Source of the DNA: Polyangium mundeleinium
GTDB lineage: Bacteria > Myxococcota_A > Polyangia > Polyangiales > Polyangiaceae
Reading direction: 5' to 3'
Assembly: GCF_028369105.1 (NCBI RefSeq)
Contig: NZ_JAQNDO010000001.1
Span: 9,704,501 to 9,768,500 of the forward strand
DNA length: 64,000 nucleotides
Part shown: piece after piece, positions 10,050 to 17,627 of the stretch
Position numbering within the stretch: position 1 is the first letter of the stretch
Layout of the letters: every line of letters begins with the position of its first letter
The notes under the pieces: model-generated
The model's database searches: none
What the model was told of the DNA's origin: nothing
Seen by the model: only the letters and a program-made list of their open reading frames with translations
Program-made: the position numbers and the translations under genes

Positions 10050-10691
10050 ATGCCGGTCCCCGTCATTTCCGAGCAAGATTTCGAACGCGAGGTCCTGCGC
10101 AGCGAGCTCCCCGTCCTGATCGACTTCTACGCCGACTGGTGCGGCCCCTGCAAAACGGTGGCCCCCGAGGTCGAGGCGCTCTCGCGCGAGCTCGAAGGCA
10201 AAGCCAAGTTCGTCAAGGTGAACATCGACCAGAGCAAGCGCCTGGCGCAGGCGATGCGCGTGCAGGCCGTGCCGACGTTCATGGTCTTCTTCCGCGGCCG
10301 CCCCGTCGCCGGAGAACAAGGCGCCGTGCGCAAGGCGCGCCTGCGCGAGCTGCTCGATCCCTTCCTCCCGCGGGCCGAAGGTGCGATCCGCGCGATGGAG
10401 CTCGCGCAGCTCCTCAAGCAACACCAGGTCGTCCCCGTGGACACGCGCGAGGCCGCTGCCTACAACCGCGCGCGTATCCCGGGCGCCGTCAACATCCCCC
10501 TCGAAGAGATCGAGACCCGCCTTGCCGAGCTCCACATGCTCCCGGGCGAGCCGGTCCTCTACGACCGCGCCGGCGACAAGGCGAAGGTCGTCGTCGAGAC
10601 GCTCGCGAAGAGCGACGTGCAGATCGCGTTCCTCGAGAGCGGCTTCCTCGGCTGGGAAGCCGAGGGCCTTCCGATCGAACGGCCGGAGTGA
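10050..10691 (+). CDS. Thioredoxin fused to a catalytically degenerate rhodanese domain
   Basis: The 213-residue cytosolic protein has an N-terminal thioredoxin domain (residues 1-108) with the canonical WCGPC active site at residues 30-34 and the cis-proline AVPTFM. A rhodanese-like domain (residues about 115-213) shows the CH2-type motif VDTREAAAYNRARIPGAVNI. Its active-site loop reads VLYDRAGDKA, so the sulfur-carrying Cys is Asp172. Thiol-disulfide exchange should work while sulfurtransfer should not; the second domain probably binds a partner or substrate. The start ATG10050 gives the usual short N-terminus; upstream in-frame sequence lies opposite the corA start. Its stop TGA abuts the stop of the convergent larC gene as the palindrome TGATCA. 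Confidence 0.88.
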   Translation: MPVPVISEQDFEREVLRSELPVLIDFYADWCGPCKTVAPEVEALSRELEGKAKFVKVNIDQSKRLAQAMRVQAVPTFMVFFRGRPVAGEQGAVRKARLRELLDPFLPRAEGAIRAMELAQLLKQHQVVPVDTREAAAYNRARIPGAVNIPLEEIETRLAELHMLPGEPVLYDRAGDKAKVVVETLAKSDVQIAFLESGFLGWEAEGLPIERPE

Positions 10692-12161
10692 TCAGGTTTT
10701 TCCGGGAACGTTCTCCAGCGCGGCGAGCGCAGCCTGGATCACCTCGCGTAGCGCCACGCCGTGCGTCTTCGCCGCGGCCGCGCAGTCCTCGAACTCCGGC
10801 TTGATCTGCGGCGGACCGAACGGACCCTCGCTGATCTTCACGCGCACCCGCCCGTAGGCCGTGTCCACCGCCACCGTGCGCCGCGGCCGCTCCGTCCGCG
10901 TCACCGGGATCTTCCGGAGCCCGATCGACGTCGTCTCACGCAGGAGCGTCGCGCCCACCGCGTCCGCCTGCGGCGCCGGCGCGAGCGCCGCGATCGTGAG
11001 CGCCGGCCGCCCCTTCTTCATCGTGATCGGCACGGCCCACGCGTCGAGCGCGCCCGCCGCAAAGAGCGCCTCGATCGCGTGCGCCGCCATCTCGCCCGTC
11101 ATGTCGTCCACGTTCGCTTCGAGCACCACGTGCGACGCCCCGACCGCGGGTTCGTCCGCGTCGCCCCCGCGCGCGCCGAGCACGACCCGCAGGAGATTCG
11201 GCCGATCCGGCAGCTCCCGCGACCCCGCGCCCCAGCCCACGCGCTCCGGCGCGAACGTCGGCCACCGCTCGAAGCGACCTGCCGCCGTCGCGAGGATCGC
11301 CGCGCCCGTCGGTGTCACGAGCTCCGCGTCGAGATCCACGCCGTACGTCGGCACGCCGCGCAGGCACTCCACCGTCGCCGGCGGCGGCAGCGGCAGGATC
11401 CCGTGACGTGCCTTGACGAACCCTCGCCCCATCGGCAGCGGCGCGCCCCGCACCTCGGCCCCGAGGTACACGAGCGCCGCGGCCGCGCCCACGATGTCCA
11501 CGATCGCGTCGACCGCCCCGACCTCGTGGAAATGCACCTCGTCGAGCGGCATGCGGTGCACCGCGCTCTCCGCCTCGCCGAGCCGCCGGAAGATCCGGCG
11601 CGCGAGCGCCCGCACCTCAGAGTCGAGCGGGCAGGACGTGAGCATCGCGTCGATCGACGCGTACGTCCGCTCCGGCTGCGGCGTCTCCACGTGCACCTGG
11701 AACGAGGTCGACACGATGCCGCTTCGATGCACGTGCCCGCGCTCCAGGAACACCCCTTCGAGCGGCAGCGCCGCCACCGCGTGCTCGATCACGAGTAGCG
11801 GCACGCCGAGGTCGAGCAGCGCCGCGATCGTCATGTCCCCCGCGACGCCGCTGAACGCGTCGAAGAACAGGATCTTCCCGACCCCTGAGCCCTGCTCCAG
11901 GAGCGGCGTCCTCACCGGATGCGCGTGCTCGCGCCCCTGATCGTGCCCGTGCACGTGCCCGTGATCGTGCGAAGCCGCGGGCGCATGCGCGTGGGAGTGC
12001 GGGCGATCGTGCGTATGCGCGTGCCCGTGATCGTGCGCGTGATGCACGTGGCCTTGGCCGTGCGCATGCTCGTGGTGGTGATGGTGATCGTGAGCGTGCC
12101 CGTGGTCATGGTCGTGCCCATGCCCATGCCCATGCCCGTGATCGTGTCCGTGTCCGTGCAC
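10692..12161 (-). CDS. larC: LarC nickel-insertion protein with 83-residue His-rich N-terminus
   Basis: The 489-residue protein is LarC, the CTP-dependent cyclometallase that inserts Ni into the pyridinium-dithiocarboxylate mononucleotide to complete the nickel-pincer cofactor of lactate racemase and relatives. The family core begins with KILFFDAFSGVAGDMTIAALLDLG near residue 96 and contains HFHEVGAVDAIVDIVG, ELVTPTGAAIL, EANVDDMTGE and the C-terminal GPPQIKPEFEDC. The first 83 residues hold about 37 His, mostly HGHDH-type repeats, probably a nickel store. It is one continuous frame, unlike Lactobacillus larC, which needs a frameshift. The start is GTG12161: AAGGAG lies eight bases upstream, in the 16-bp gap after larB. 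larA and larE are not in the window. Confidence 0.93.
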   Translation of the reverse strand: MHGHGHDHGHGHGHGHDHDHGHAHDHHHHHEHAHGQGHVHHAHDHGHAHTHDRPHSHAHAPAASHDHGHVHGHDQGREHAHPVRTPLLEQGSGVGKILFFDAFSGVAGDMTIAALLDLGVPLLVIEHAVAALPLEGVFLERGHVHRSGIVSTSFQVHVETPQPERTYASIDAMLTSCPLDSEVRALARRIFRRLGEAESAVHRMPLDEVHFHEVGAVDAIVDIVGAAAALVYLGAEVRGAPLPMGRGFVKARHGILPLPPPATVECLRGVPTYGVDLDAELVTPTGAAILATAAGRFERWPTFAPERVGWGAGSRELPDRPNLLRVVLGARGGDADEPAVGASHVVLEANVDDMTGEMAAHAIEALFAAGALDAWAVPITMKKGRPALTIAALAPAPQADAVGATLLRETTSIGLRKIPVTRTERPRRTVAVDTAYGRVRVKISEGPFGPPQIKPEFEDCAAAAKTHGVALREVIQAALAALENVPGKT

Positions 12162-12177
12162 GTGCCGTGCTCCTTGC

Positions 12178-12963
12178 TCAGCCTGCGGTTTTCGGCGGCT
12201 CGATCGCTTGCGACGCCTTCGGCATCATACGGTGCACCGCCATCGCCGCGCCGAACCCGTTGCCGATGTTCACGACCGAGACCCCCGACGCGCAGGACGT
12301 GAGCATCGCGAAGAGCGCCGTGAACCCGGAGAGCGCCGTCCCGTACCCCACGGCCGTCGGCACGGCGATCACCGGCGTCGAGATCATCCCGCCCACCACG
12401 CTCGGCAGCGCCCCTTCCATCCCGGCGCACACGATCGCCGCGGACGCGCGCCGCAGATCCTCCACGCGATGCAGGAGCCGATGGATCCCCGCGACCCCGA
12501 TGTCGTAGATCCGCAGCGGCTCGAGCCCCAGCGCGGACAGGGTCTCCGCCGCCTCCTCGGCCACCTCGTTGTCGCTCGTCCCCGCCGTCACGACCGCCAC
12601 CGGCGCGCACAGCCTCTTCGGCGGCGGCGCGAGCTCCACGCTCCCCGTCCGCGCCAGCGGCGCATACCGGAAGCTCGGCAGCCTCCGCCCTACGATCGCC
12701 GCCTTCTCCGCGTCGATCCGCGTCACGAGCACGTTCGTCCCGGCGCCCACCATCTCCTCGGCGATCCCCGCGATCTGCTCGCCGCTCTTCCCCTCGCCGA
12801 AGATCACTTCCGGCATCCCTTGCCGGAGCGCGCGATGATGATCGACCGTCGCGAACCCGAGATCGCGAAAGGGCAGGCTCTTGAGCGCCTCGACCGCTTG
12901 CTCGACCGTCGCGTCCCCACGCCGCACCCGCTCGAGCAGCTCCTCCACGCGCCTGGGATCCAT
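12178..12963 (-). CDS. larB: LarB, nickel-pincer cofactor biosynthesis carboxylase/hydrolase
   Basis: The 261-residue protein is LarB, which carboxylates the pyridinium ring of nicotinic acid adenine dinucleotide and hydrolyses its phosphoanhydride, the first step of nickel-pincer synthesis. The C-terminal two thirds resemble PurE: VVTAGTSDNEVAEEAAETL, IYDIGVAGIHRL, CAGMEGALPSVVGGMI, AVPTAVGYG and the terminal SGVSVVNIGNGFGAAMAV. The N-terminal 80 residues carry the family segment FRDLGFATVDHHRALRQGMPEVIFG. It is the first gene of a two-gene operon with larC, 16 bp apart. The sulfur-inserting LarE is missing here and must be elsewhere if the pathway is complete. Confidence 0.93.
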   Translation of the reverse strand: MDPRRVEELLERVRRGDATVEQAVEALKSLPFRDLGFATVDHHRALRQGMPEVIFGEGKSGEQIAGIAEEMVGAGTNVLVTRIDAEKAAIVGRRLPSFRYAPLARTGSVELAPPPKRLCAPVAVVTAGTSDNEVAEEAAETLSALGLEPLRIYDIGVAGIHRLLHRVEDLRRASAAIVCAGMEGALPSVVGGMISTPVIAVPTAVGYGTALSGFTALFAMLTSCASGVSVVNIGNGFGAAMAVHRMMPKASQAIEPPKTAG

Positions 12964-13056
12964 CTCGGGAGCCCTTAGCCCGGTGGAAGCGCGCGCGCAA
13001 CGCGCGGCCGAGCCCGCCTCGAAGCGCGCGCTCGACCTCGCCCGGCCCCCTGCCTT

Positions 13057-13560
13057 TCACCCGCGCGCGAGCGAGATCTCCACGCCGAGAAACTCCTGAC
13101 CGTCGGGCGTGATGTTGTACATGCGGATCGTGAGCTTCTCCGCCTGCGCGTCGTCGATGACGGTGCGCCACCCCCAGCGCGGGTGCCCTTCCGCCGCGAA
13201 ATAAGTGGCCCGAACGTCGATGTCCGTCCCGCTGCCCTCGGACACGAGGATCATCGAACCCGTGTGGAAGCTGTCCACCCACGTGGTCCGCCAGAGCTTC
13301 TCGCCCGACTCGAAGGCGATCAGCATCTCCCCGGCGATCGGCTTCTCCTCGACGCTCGACCGATACTCGAACCGGACGAACCTCCCGCCCAGGATCTCCG
13401 CGATCCGCCCTTCCCAGGCCGCATCGAGAGGCTCCGCGCCCGGCCCCATGATGGTCCGCGCCGTCCCCCGCCACACGCCCGCGAGCCGCGCGAGCCGCTG
13501 GTGCTCGCTGTCGCGATCGTAAGACCCTGTCTGCTCGGTTTCGAGGTTCACTTGTTCCAT
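13057..13560 (-). CDS. DUF1579-like protein
   Basis: The 167-residue product resembles the DUF1579 family: a small beta-barrel-like, lipocalin-type fold recognised by HQRLARLAGVWRGTART near the N-terminus, GGRFVRFEYRSSVEEKPIAG in the middle and paired aromatic strands (LWRTTWVDSFHTGSMIL). There is no signal peptide or membrane segment, so it is probably cytosolic. The start at 13560 (MEQVNLET) is preferred over a Met eleven codons upstream because the added residues are basic and atypical. It stands alone between larB and a divergent membrane protein. No biochemical function is known; hydrophobic-ligand binding is a guess from the fold class. Confidence 0.65.
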   Translation of the reverse strand: MEQVNLETEQTGSYDRDSEHQRLARLAGVWRGTARTIMGPGAEPLDAAWEGRIAEILGGRFVRFEYRSSVEEKPIAGEMLIAFESGEKLWRTTWVDSFHTGSMILVSEGSGTDIDVRATYFAAEGHPRWGWRTVIDDAQAEKLTIRMYNITPDGQEFLGVEISLARG

Positions 13561-13635
13561 GCGGCGCAGCATAAACGAGCTGCCCGTGGACATCCCAGCC
13601 CACCCGCGCTAGCCCGGCTCCCTCCGCGTCCGCCC

Positions 13636-14292
13636 ATGCCCGCTCCCCTCGCCCCGCTCTTCGGCTTCGCGCTCGGCGTCCTGCTCGCGTGGCTCGCTCG
13701 CTTCGAGGACAGCCCCGACGAACGCGGCGCCTCGTCCTGGGATCGCCCGACCCTCGCCGTCGCCCTGTACGCCCTGCTCGTCTACGCCCCGGTCTCGGCC
13801 TACTTCGCCGTCTTTGCTGCCGACTGGTCGTTCGCTTACCTCGTCGACGGCCGCGCCATCCCGTCGGCGCTTCAGCTCCTCCTCGTCCTCCTCGACGCTG
13901 CGGCACCCGTCCTCGGCTTCCTCGCCGGCCGCCGCGCCCTCGCCCGCCGCTCCCTCGCTGCCCTCGCCTGGCTCGCCGCCCTCCCCCTCGCCGCCGCCAC
14001 GATCCCCCTCGTCGCGCTCCACGCGCGCTTTGGCATCGACGCCACCTACGACCAGGTCCAGAGCGACTTCGGCACCCGCCCGCTCCCGGGCAGCCCGCTC
14101 GGCTACGCCGTCCTCTGGATGGACGTGATCCTCGTCGCCGGGGCTGTCTTCACCGCGCGGACGCTGTCAACCATCGACGCCTCCGCCGAGCTCCCGGCAC
14201 GCCCCGGACGGCCTGCGCCGCCGGTTCTGCCGTCCGAGCCCCTCTCGGAGGAGCCCCCGCGCTTTCTCGGTCGACCCCGGAGGCCACGCTGA
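13636..14292 (+). CDS. Small polytopic membrane protein, function unknown
   Basis: The 218-residue protein has about five hydrophobic segments: LFGFALGVLLAWLA, VALYALLVYAPVSAYFAVFA, ALQLLLVLLDAAAPVLGFLA, LAALAWLAALPLAAATIPLV and VLWMDVILVAGAVFTA. A proline/arginine-rich cytosolic tail follows (ELPARPGRPAPPVLP). No family is recognised. The start ATG13636 places the first membrane segment at the N-terminus and lies 75 bp from the divergent DUF1579-like gene. It ends 40 bp before pmbA on the same strand and may share its transcript. Base composition is like that of its neighbours. Confidence 0.75.
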   Translation: MPAPLAPLFGFALGVLLAWLARFEDSPDERGASSWDRPTLAVALYALLVYAPVSAYFAVFAADWSFAYLVDGRAIPSALQLLLVLLDAAAPVLGFLAGRRALARRSLAALAWLAALPLAAATIPLVALHARFGIDATYDQVQSDFGTRPLPGSPLGYAVLWMDVILVAGAVFTARTLSTIDASAELPARPGRPAPPVLPSEPLSEEPPRFLGRPRRPR

Positions 14293-14332
14293 TTGACGAG
14301 CGTCCGGTTGTCCACCACGCTCTGCCCCCACG

Positions 14333-15718
14333 ATGACCGCGCCGAACCGGCTCGAGACCGAGATCGAAGAGTTGAAAAACCTCGCCGCGGACGTCGTCCG
14401 GCGCGCCCGTACGGGCGGCGCCGACGTCGCCGAGGCCATCGCGCGCTCCGGCTCCGAGCTCAGCACCAAGGTCCGCCTCGGCGAACCCGAGCTCGTCGAG
14501 GAGGCCTCGCACAAGAGCCTCGGCATGCGCGTCATCAAGCAGGGCCGCGTCGCCCTCACCTCGACCTCGGACCTCACCGCACGGGGCATCGACCGCTTCG
14601 TCCGTGACGCCCTCGAGCTCGTCGACATCTCCCAGGAAGACCCGTTCGCCGGCCCGGCCGACCCCTCGCTCATTGCGACCGGCCCCTTCCCGGACCTCGA
14701 GCTCTACGACCCCAAGGGCGGGGACGTCACCGCGGCCGAGGCCATCGACATCGCGCGCCGCGCCGAGCAGGCGGCCCGGGACGCCGATCCGCGCATCACG
14801 AACAGCGACGGCGCCACCTTCAGCCGCACCGCCGGCGTCTTCGCCCTCGTCCTCTCGGGTGGCTTCACGGGCGGGTATGCTGGCTCGTACGCCTCGCTCG
14901 TCGTCTCGCCCGTCGCCGACGACGAGGGCGGCAAGAAGCGCCGCGGCTTCCACTGGACGGCCAAGCGCCACCTCGACGCCCTCGACGCGCCCGAGGCGGT
15001 CGGCCGCGAGGCCACGCGCCGCACCCTCCGCAAGCTCGGCGCGCGCAAGGTCCCCACCTGCGAGGCGCCGGTCGTCTTCGACCCGGACGCGGCGCGCGCC
15101 ATCCTGGGCTTGCTCGCCGGCGCCATCATGGGCAGCTCCGTCTGGCGCAAGTCGAGCTACCTCGTCGGCCGAGAGGGCACGCGGGTCGCGAGTGACCTCG
15201 TCACCATCGTCGACGACCCCTTGGTCCTCCGCGCCCCTGGCTCTCGACCCTTCGACGGCGAGGGCCTCGCGGCGCGCAAGAACCTCGTGGTCGAGCAGGG
15301 CATCCTGAAGACCTACCTCTGCGACAGCTACAGCGGCCGCAAGCTCGGCCGCCCGCCCACGGGCAGCGCGTCGCGCGGCGGCGGCGGTGGCGTCGGGCCT
15401 TCCACCTCGAACTTCATGCTCCTGCCCACGCAGACGAAGGCCGCGGACATCGTGAAGAGCACCCCGCGTGGCCTCTACGTCACGGAGATGATGGGCTTCG
15501 GCTACAACCCCGTCACGGGCGATTTTTCGCGCGGCGCGGCGGGATTCTGGATCGAAAACGGCGAGCTTGCGTTCCCGGTCAGTGAAGTGACCATCTCGCT
15601 GAACCTCGATCAGCTTTGGCAGCGCATCGACGCGGTCGGCGACGACCTCGATCTCCGCAGCTCCACGGCTTCGCCTACACTGCGAATTTCTTCGATGACG
15701 ATCGCCGGCTCGTCCTGA
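14333..15718 (+). CDS. pmbA: TldE/PmbA-family modulator of a metalloprotease
   Basis: The 461-residue protein belongs to the TldD/PmbA family. In E. coli TldD-TldE is a heterodimeric metalloprotease that removes leader peptides from microcin B17 and degrades CcdA. Family segments include AEAIARSGSELSTKVRLGEPE, NSDGATFSRTAG, FDPDAARAILGLLAGAIMGS, GSRPFDGEGLAARKNLVVEQ, LKTYLCDSYSGRKLG and GVGPSTSNFMLL. The zinc-binding HExxxH motif of TldD is absent, which identifies this as the PmbA/TldE partner. No tldD gene is adjacent. The product is cytosolic. The following gap carries two dyads, so transcription probably changes there. Confidence 0.88.
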   Translation: MTAPNRLETEIEELKNLAADVVRRARTGGADVAEAIARSGSELSTKVRLGEPELVEEASHKSLGMRVIKQGRVALTSTSDLTARGIDRFVRDALELVDISQEDPFAGPADPSLIATGPFPDLELYDPKGGDVTAAEAIDIARRAEQAARDADPRITNSDGATFSRTAGVFALVLSGGFTGGYAGSYASLVVSPVADDEGGKKRRGFHWTAKRHLDALDAPEAVGREATRRTLRKLGARKVPTCEAPVVFDPDAARAILGLLAGAIMGSSVWRKSSYLVGREGTRVASDLVTIVDDPLVLRAPGSRPFDGEGLAARKNLVVEQGILKTYLCDSYSGRKLGRPPTGSASRGGGGGVGPSTSNFMLLPTQTKAADIVKSTPRGLYVTEMMGFGYNPVTGDFSRGAAGFWIENGELAFPVSEVTISLNLDQLWQRIDAVGDDLDLRSSTASPTLRISSMTIAGSS

Positions 15719-15739
15719 GCCGGGCGTAATCCCTACAAA

Positions 15740-15765
15740 GCACATTTGTGCGTCAAATTTGACGC
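15740..15765. promoter_or_regulatory. Adjacent dyads between pmbA and the Cys-rich lipoprotein pair
   Basis: GCACATTTGTGC (15740-15751) has 5-bp arms around TT. Overlapping it, GCGTCAAATTTGACGC (15750-15765) is a perfect 16-bp palindrome. Both have AT-rich centres within GC-rich DNA and no loop, which fits a dimeric repressor operator better than a terminator. They lie 55-80 bp upstream of the first lipoprotein start. No regulator is assigned. Confidence 0.5.
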
Positions 15766-15819
15766 GCACGGACACGCGATTTCTCCTATTCTCCGTCCTG
15801 GAGGTTGGAGAATCGAACG

Positions 15820-16134
15820 ATGAGAACGCTTTCTCGAACTTTGGGTCTGGCCGCCCTTGCCGTGCTGGTCGGCACTGGCCTCGGGTGCGCTCCGTATGGC
15901 GCGCTTTGCGAGGAGGAGATGGCTTGCCGCGACGGCAACGACGCGGACATCGATGCCTGCATCGTCGGTTACGAGACGCGGGAGGAAGTCGCCTCGATCT
16001 ATGGCTGCGAGGATCGCTGGGACGACTACCTCCTGTGTATGGAGGATGAGTTCCGCTGCGATGGCAATAGCTGGACGACGCGGGACGACTGCAACGACGA
16101 GCGAAACCGTTACAACGATTGCGTTGGCGATTAG
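15820..16134 (+). CDS. Small Cys-rich secreted lipoprotein (first of a paralogous pair)
   Basis: The 104-residue product has a signal peptide (LAALAVLVGTGLGC) ending in a lipobox Cys at about residue 23. The mature part has at least nine further Cys in the pattern CEEEMAC ... DACIVGY ... ASIYGCEDRWDDYLLCMEDEFRC ... DDC ... NDC. It is acidic and probably disulfide-linked on the outer membrane. The start ATG15820 is chosen because GGAGGTTGGAG (15800-15810) lies just upstream. It shares spacing of Cys and the motif ASIY-x-C with the next gene, 13 bp downstream. Such families are common in myxobacteria without known function. Confidence 0.8.
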   Translation: MRTLSRTLGLAALAVLVGTGLGCAPYGALCEEEMACRDGNDADIDACIVGYETREEVASIYGCEDRWDDYLLCMEDEFRCDGNSWTTRDDCNDERNRYNDCVGD

Positions 16135-16147
16135 GAGCGCGACGACA

Positions 16148-16480
16148 ATGAAAACGCAATGGATCTTGGTTGCCGCCCTCGCGCTTGCTCCGCTCGCTAC
16201 CGGCTGCAACAGCGTCGTCACCGATGCCTGCGAGAAAATCTGCGATTGTCAGGACTGCACGGATCGCGAATATGATGAATGCCTCGTCGAGGGCGACGCC
16301 GCCCAGGAGACGGCGTCCATTTATGCCTGCGACGCCGAATACGAGGAGCTGACGATCTGCATCATCGAGGAGTACCGGTGCACGGCGGGCATCTGGGCCC
16401 CCGACCCGACCGATCTCCTCGCCTGTGTGAGCGACGCGAACGACCTCGCCCAGTGCCGCGATCGCGGCTCCCGCCTGTAG
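16148..16480 (+). CDS. Small Cys-rich secreted lipoprotein (second of the pair)
   Basis: The 110-residue product has a signal peptide and lipobox (LAPLATGC, Cys at about residue 20). The mature domain carries CEKICDCQDC, DECLVEGDAA, ASIYACDAEYEELTICIIEEY and RC, aligning with its upstream neighbour around the ASIY-x-C core and the C-x8-C element. It is acidic and likely disulfide-stabilised. The two genes surely form an operon and arose by duplication, but sequence outside the Cys frame has diverged. A hairpin 30 bp downstream (16512-16546) may end the transcript. Confidence 0.8.
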   Translation: MKTQWILVAALALAPLATGCNSVVTDACEKICDCQDCTDREYDECLVEGDAAQETASIYACDAEYEELTICIIEEYRCTAGIWAPDPTDLLACVSDANDLAQCRDRGSRL

Positions 16481-16511
16481 CACGCGCGCACCGATGAACC
16501 GCGAGGGGCCT

Positions 16512-16546
16512 CGGGGCCATGCTCGGCTCGCCCGAGCGTGGCCCCG
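16512..16546. terminator. 15-bp-stem hairpin between convergent genes
   Basis: The arm CGGGGCCATGCTCGG pairs with CCGAGCGTGGCCCCG across a five-base loop, with one T-G wobble. It lies between the stop of the Cys-rich lipoprotein and the stop of the HTH gene. There is no T run, so it may be a bidirectional, U-tract-less terminator. The inner core recurs at 27435-27453. Confidence 0.55.
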
Positions 16547-16607
16547 CCCCTGCCAACTGCTCCGTCGGATAGCCGAGCGGAGCGCGCGTCGTTTTGCCGC
16601 GACGAAC

Positions 16608-17270
16608 TTACCGCGACGAACCGCCTGCCGCGCGCGGCGGCAGCTCTTCCACCGGCTGCGCTGCCCCGGCCGGCTCGTTTGCATTCGCGGCCGCAGCCAC
16701 GGCTCCGGGCGGAGCGGCCACGGGCGCCACCGGCTCGGGCACGAGCAGGGTCCGAAGGCCCTGCGCGTCCGTCCGGCCCACGCGCGTCGCGAAGGCAGGT
16801 AGCCCTGACGCCTCGTCGCTCAGCACGACGAAGCGCGCATCTCGACACGCCCGCTCGAGCGCTTCCATCCAGTGCGCCACGTCCACGTCCGCCGCGGCCG
16901 CTTTCGCGTCCACGATGAACACGTCCGGAGGGTCCGATCCCGCGAGGACGAGGGCATCGTAGGGATGCTTCACGTCCCTGAGCGGCATCATGTCCCCGAG
17001 CGCCCGGGTGACATGGGCGAGCGTGTCCTTCGAGCCCACCACGAGCCCGCTCTTCGCGCTCGCCCGCGCGAGCTCACGGGGCACGCTGTAGCCCCAAGCT
17101 CGCAGGAATTCCGCCACGTCGGCCGCGCGAAAGCGCAAGTGCCGCCCTGGCGTGCGAAAATGTGCGATCCGGCCACGATCCACCCAGTTATGGATGGTCT
17201 TCAGATCGACCTCGCACAGCGCTGCGAGGTCGGACGCGGTCAGCAGTTTCTCTCCCCGTACTCCGGCCAT
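16608..17270 (-). CDS. MerR/excisionase-type HTH regulator with C-terminal receiver-like domain
   Basis: The 220-residue protein begins with a winged-helix HTH of the excisionase/BldC type (KLLTASDLAALCEVDLKTIH, then NWVDRGRIAHFRTPGRHLRF and VAEFLRAWG). Residues about 90-195 look like a degenerate receiver: a hydrophobic strand (SGLVVGS), PDVFIVDAKAA in the acceptor position, and FVVLSDEA. The usual acidic pocket and the conserved Lys are not evident, so phosphorylation is doubtful. The tail is Ala/Pro-rich. The start ATG17270 is favoured by GGAG eight bases upstream. It converges on the lipoprotein pair. Targets are unknown. Confidence 0.72.
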   Translation of the reverse strand: MAGVRGEKLLTASDLAALCEVDLKTIHNWVDRGRIAHFRTPGRHLRFRAADVAEFLRAWGYSVPRELARASAKSGLVVGSKDTLAHVTRALGDMMPLRDVKHPYDALVLAGSDPPDVFIVDAKAAAADVDVAHWMEALERACRDARFVVLSDEASGLPAFATRVGRTDAQGLRTLLVPEPVAPVAAPPGAVAAAANANEPAGAAQPVEELPPRAAGGSSR

Positions 17271-17627
17271 CGTCCGAACTCCACGCGAAAGGTGTGCCAA
17301 CCCGTCCAGCCCTCCGGACCAGCAGACCACACCAGCGGGTGGCCCCCCACCCTGTTGCTCTTTGTATCCAAACCTAGCACTTTTTTGCGAAGGTGCGGGC
17401 TTTGTTAACTAACCCACCCGAGGCCCTGACTCCAGTCCACTTCGCTCGGGCCTCCTGACTCCCTGGTTCAGCAAGGTTGAGGCCGCTGGCTCCGATGTAG
17501 GAACGACACCGCTTGCTCGCTCCCTCGGACGTCCCCGCCCGTCTGTACAGGCAAGGAACGTTCGCTCTCGTAGGCAAGTAAGACGCCTTCTCCATCACGG
17601 CCACCTCGGAGCACGGTTTTTCCGTAG
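17271..17627. other. Intergenic region without a recognised gene
   Basis: These 357 bases separate two minus-strand genes. The stretch 17355-17420 is AT-richer than its surroundings (TTTTTTGCG, TTTGTTAAC) and may hold the promoter of the HTH regulator. A minus-strand frame of about 85 codons near 17374-17631 has no protein-like features. No tRNA, terminator or repeat was recognised. Confidence 0.6.

Noticed and set aside
17284..17300. Sigma-54-like TTGGCACACCTTTCGCG upstream of the HTH regulator (minus strand)
   Set aside because: The -24 part is good but the -12 part is poor, and the predicted start point (about 17273) would exclude the well-placed GGAG ribosome site of the gene.
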